Source: Actinopolymorpha cephalotaxi
GTDB taxonomy: Bacteria > Actinomycetota > Actinomycetes > Propionibacteriales > Actinopolymorphaceae
Assembly (NCBI RefSeq): GCF_013408535.1
Contig: NZ_JACBZA010000001.1
Location: 2,812,850 to 2,876,849 of the forward strand
Length of the DNA stretch: 64,000 bases
Direction of reading: 5' to 3'
Shown here: positions 61,316 to 64,000 of the stretch, in pieces
Position numbering within the stretch: the stretch's first letter is position 1
Layout: each line of letters opens with the position of its first letter
Notes under the pieces: generated by a model
What the model was told of the DNA's origin: nothing
Database searches by the model: none
Seen by the model: the letters and a program-made list of their open reading frames with translations, nothing else
Program-made: the position numbers and the translations under genes

Positions 61316-62335
61316 TCAGGAAGATGCTGCCGGATGCGGGTCTCCGAGGTAGGGGAACCGGTCGAGGGTGTCGGTGTGCGGTGAGAGGCCCGTGGGCGGC
61401 GCCTCGTTCTTGGTGAGGAACGCGACGCGGATGTCGATCACGTCCTCGGCGAACGTCCGTCCGTTGGGGTACGCGGCCGGCTTGGAGGGGTCGAAGTGCA
61501 GCACGTCCGGCAGGAGACCGTGCTCCTCCAGAGCGGCGATCGCCTCCTCGCGTGAGTATCCGCCGGTGTGCCCCATCAGATGGACGAACTGGTCCGTCCA
61601 CCTGGCCCGGTCGTTGACCGGTTCGCTGGCGTTGTACTCCTCCTTCGTGTCGTCGGTGTTGAAGAAACTGCTCATCGACGGATGCCCGGCCCGGTCCGCG
61701 TGGACGAGTTCGCCGTCGCGCAGGACGCTGCACCTGCCCCAGATGTGCAGCTCGGGCTTCGGCGCCAGCTCTGCGGTCGGCAGTTCGATGGCCATGGAGA
61801 AGACGTTCGCCGTGGTGTTGGAGTCGACACCTGTCCACGGGGACTGACCACCCAGATGTGGTGCGGTGAAATTGCGCTTGCCGCTGGTGTCGAACAGATT
61901 CTTGATTCCGTCGAAATCGAAGAAGAACGCGTCGCTGCGGCTGCCGGCGGCCACCTGGTAGTCGCCGCTGCCGACCACGTTTGCCCGCGGGCCGAAGGAG
62001 ACCGCAGCGTCCGACACGATCCTGGTTCCGACCGCCTCGGGCCTGCGGGACTCCGCACCGGATGCCGCGTAGACGCTGTAGGTCTGGGAGCCGTCGGGGG
62101 CCGGCGGGCCGAACACCCAACTGAACGCGACGTCGGTCAGGTAGTCACCGTCGTTGTCGATGTTCAGGCGGTAAACCGCGTCCGGGTGCAGGGCGTCCGC
62201 GTTGGGATTGGCGTTCAGGATGATCACGGTCCTGCCCGGGTCGCCGGGTGCGCCGAAAGCGTAGAGGTCACACAGATCGAGGCGCTGGTCGCCGAGTGGT
62301 GGCCCCAGGCTGAGTCCCGTGAAGTGGTTGGACAT
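61316..62335 (-). CDS. DUF4331-family protein
   Basis: 339 residues from the ATG at 62335; an ATG at 62353 is also in frame. The start HFTGLSLGPPLGDQRLDLCD is followed by LYAFGAPGDPGRTVIILNAN and NADALHPDAVYRLNIDNDGD, and FSMAIELPTAELAP later, the recurrent blocks of DUF4331. The family's function is unknown; members are often surface-associated, but no export signal is seen here. It is flanked by a Tat-exported hydrolase and an SDR in the same orientation. Confidence 0.8.
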   Translation of the reverse strand: MSNHFTGLSLGPPLGDQRLDLCDLYAFGAPGDPGRTVIILNANPNADALHPDAVYRLNIDNDGDYLTDVAFSWVFGPPAPDGSQTYSVYAASGAESRRPEAVGTRIVSDAAVSFGPRANVVGSGDYQVAAGSRSDAFFFDFDGIKNLFDTSGKRNFTAPHLGGQSPWTGVDSNTTANVFSMAIELPTAELAPKPELHIWGRCSVLRDGELVHADRAGHPSMSSFFNTDDTKEEYNASEPVNDRARWTDQFVHLMGHTGGYSREEAIAALEEHGLLPDVLHFDPSKPAAYPNGRTFAEDVIDIRVAFLTKNEAPPTGLSPHTDTLDRFPYLGDPHPAASS

Positions 62336-62417
62336 GGCGGGGCGCCTACCCATTACCAGTTGGGCAAAACTCCATGCGTACTTGCCCTCTCCGATCCAGG
62401 TGGTGTCCTCCTGACCT

Positions 62418-63464
62418 TCAGAGTCGATCGGCGTCGATGACGGCCTGGGCGAAGTCGCGTGGTGCTTCCTGGGGCACGTTGTGGCCGACATCGAAGGTCC
62501 GGTGCTGGTACTTGCCGGTGAAGTGCGCCCGGTAGGACCTGCCGTCACCGGGCGGAGTGAACGGGTCGTACCTCCCGTCGACCGCGATCGTCGGGACCGT
62601 GATCTTCGGCACGCTCTGCAGCGTCCCCTCCAGGGCGGCGTACTCCGGCTCGGCCGGGAGCAGACTCAGTCGCCAGCGGTAGTTGCCGATCACGATGGCC
62701 TCGTAGTCGGGGTTGTCGAAGGCGGCCGCAGTGCGTCCGTACGTCGAAGGGGCGAACTTCCAGGTCGGTGAGTTGAACTTCCAGATGAACTCACCGAGTT
62801 CGCGCTTGTACCGCCTGAGTCCATTCACTCCGCGCTCGGTGGCGAAGTAGTACTGGTACCACCACGCGTTCTCGGCCGCGGGTGGCAGCGGTGCCTTGTT
62901 GGCGTCGAGATTCGTGATCAGATACCCGGAGACCGAGACCAGCGCCTTCACCCGCTCCGGCCACAACGCGGCGATGATGTCCGCCGTCCTCGATCCCCAG
63001 TCGTAGCCGGCCAGCACCGCCGGCGGCATCCCGAGAGTGTCCATCAGGGCGAGAACGTCCAGGGCGAAGGCGGCCTGGTCGACGTTGCGCGGGGTCGAGG
63101 CCGAGCGGAACACCGTCCTGCCGTGCCCGCGCAGGTAGGGCACGACGACGCGGTATCCGCGCCGGGCGAGCAACGGGGCAACGCGTTCGTAGCTGTGGAT
63201 GTCGTACGGGAAGCCATGCAACAGAACGACCGGGGTTCCGTGCGCTGGTCCCAGGTCGACGTATCCGACGTCGAGCACACCCGCGCGAACCTGACGTACC
63301 GGGCCGAAACCGCCGTTGGCCGATGTACGGGTGGGCGGGGACTCCGCGGCCTCCGCCCTGCCGGACACGACCCGAACGAGGCCGGCAGCCAGCGCCGCAC
63401 CACCGGTCGCTCGCAGAAACTGCCGGCGACTTCGGTCCTCTCCCCCGCGTCGATCACGGTTCAC
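62418..63464 (-). CDS. Tat-exported alpha/beta hydrolase, epoxide-hydrolase/dehalogenase-like
   Basis: 348 residues. SRRQFLRATGGAALAAGLVR is a strong twin-arginine signal. The hydrolase core has VVLLHGFPYDIHSYERV (oxyanion HGFP), the Asp nucleophile in LAGYDWGSRTADI, VDGRYDPFTPPG and a final His in FDVGHNVPQEAPRDFAQ. An Asp nucleophile in GxDxG context is typical of epoxide hydrolases and haloalkane dehalogenases. It would act outside the membrane. The GTG start has only a weak ribosome site. Confidence 0.87.
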   Translation of the reverse strand: MNRDRRGGEDRSRRQFLRATGGAALAAGLVRVVSGRAEAAESPPTRTSANGGFGPVRQVRAGVLDVGYVDLGPAHGTPVVLLHGFPYDIHSYERVAPLLARRGYRVVVPYLRGHGRTVFRSASTPRNVDQAAFALDVLALMDTLGMPPAVLAGYDWGSRTADIIAALWPERVKALVSVSGYLITNLDANKAPLPPAAENAWWYQYYFATERGVNGLRRYKRELGEFIWKFNSPTWKFAPSTYGRTAAAFDNPDYEAIVIGNYRWRLSLLPAEPEYAALEGTLQSVPKITVPTIAVDGRYDPFTPPGDGRSYRAHFTGKYQHRTFDVGHNVPQEAPRDFAQAVIDADRL

Positions 63465-63690
63465 AAGCGTCGTCCGTCACTGTCAACATCGGCTTGCCCG
63501 GAGTTTCGAATCACTCAACACCTGCACACGTTGCGAGGTCAAGGCACATGGGTCTCCGCCACCAAGAACCCCGGCGTAGGAACTCGGAGTGCCATGGCCA
63601 GGAGCCCTTTGAAACCGGGCCGGCCCTGTGCCTACGGTGGGAACGGCTGGGCCCGACAGTTTGGGAGCAAAGCCAGGAGGGCCGACGTAA

Positions 63691-64000
63691 TGGCGAAAAT
63701 CCTCTTCATAGTCAGCGGGGCGACCTACTGGGTCCTCAAGGACGGCACTCGGTATGCGACCGGGTACTGGGCCGAAGAGTTCGCGATGCCGTACAAGAAG
63801 ATCACCGAAGCCGGGCACGAGGTCACGGTGGCGACACCGGGCGGTGTGACACCGAACGTGGACATGATGAGCCTGCGCCCGTCCATGGCCGGTGGCGAGG
63901 ACGGCGCACTGGAACTCGAGGAGATCATCCGCTCCGCCGAGGTGATGCGGCGGCCACTCGCGCTGTCGCAGGTCCGGCTGGAGGACTACGACGCGGTGTA
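63691..64000 (+). CDS. DJ-1/PfpI-family protein (partial)
   Basis: The first 103 codons are in the window. AGGAGGG stands 8 bases before the ATG. MAKILFIVSGATYWVLKDGT and TGYWAEEFAMPYKKITEAGH, then VTVATPGGVTPNVDMMSL, match the start of class I glutamine-amidotransferase-like Hsp31/PfpI proteins, including the conserved Glu after GYW. The nucleophilic Cys lies beyond the edge. Members are chaperones, glyoxalases or proteases. Confidence 0.85.

Overview
The window reads as chromosome of a very GC-rich (about 70%) Actinomycetota. Third codon positions are almost all G or C, and GTG starts, Tat signals, lipoprotein signals, MocR, DUF222/HNH and RsbW/STAS-type regulators are frequent. The mix of many sugar ABC systems, LacI/ROK regulators and rare glycoside hydrolases resembles soil Propionibacteriales such as Kribbella or Actinopolymorpha, but that placement is inference. 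I see no rRNA, tRNA, CRISPR array, insertion sequence or prophage.

Layout. (1) 1-7.4 kb, minus strand: a LacI regulator with its own operator, then an oligosaccharide/peptide-type ABC importer (binding lipoprotein, two permeases, one fused double ATPase) and a GH39-like hydrolase that leaves the window. (2) 7.5-16.4 kb: two Nudix hydrolases, a secreted endonuclease/exonuclease/phosphatase-fold protein, a DUF222-HNH protein with an inserted zinc-ribbon-like segment, a zinc alcohol dehydrogenase, an SDR without its catalytic triad, and a MerR regulator divergent from an aldo/keto reductase. Both promoters of that last pair have 19-bp spacers and both transcripts look leaderless. (3) 16.4-29.4 kb: a sodium/sugar symporter with a small histone-H1-tailed membrane protein, an orphan cytochrome b lacking both ligands of one haem, an Excalibur-type lipoprotein, a methyltransferase, a GH106-like rhamnosidase, NadE, GNATs, and a MocR regulator divergent from a YczE-type membrane protein. 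(4) 29.4-32.8 kb: ROK regulator, sugar isomerase and Gfo/Idh dehydrogenase operon. (5) 32.9-39.2 kb: four genes overlapping by ATGA (GMC oxidoreductase, membrane metallophosphoesterase, PhaC-like hydrolase, acetoacetate-decarboxylase-like protein). (6) 39.5-44.0 kb: two paralogous NAD epimerases, two aldo/keto reductases and a beheaded SDR. (7) 44.2-52.8 kb: a secreted protein, then a LacI-controlled sugar ABC importer with two unusual TIM-barrel proteins that both carry CxCxxC. (8) 53-64 kb: Tat-secreted protein, APH-like kinase, degenerate polysaccharide deacetylase with a beta-propeller lipoprotein, acyltransferase remnant, YdcF-like protein, a MEDS-STAS/MEDS-HATPase regulatory pair, an SDR/DUF4331/hydrolase operon, and the start of a DJ-1/PfpI gene.

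Taken together, regions 1, 3, 4, 6 and 7 look like several independent carbohydrate-uptake and sugar-modification modules, each with a local repressor. The most promising undescribed items are the four-gene GMC cluster, the haem-deficient cytochrome b, the CxCxxC barrel pair with its transporter, and the symmetric MerR promoter pair. All product names come from motif reading alone; no database search was run.
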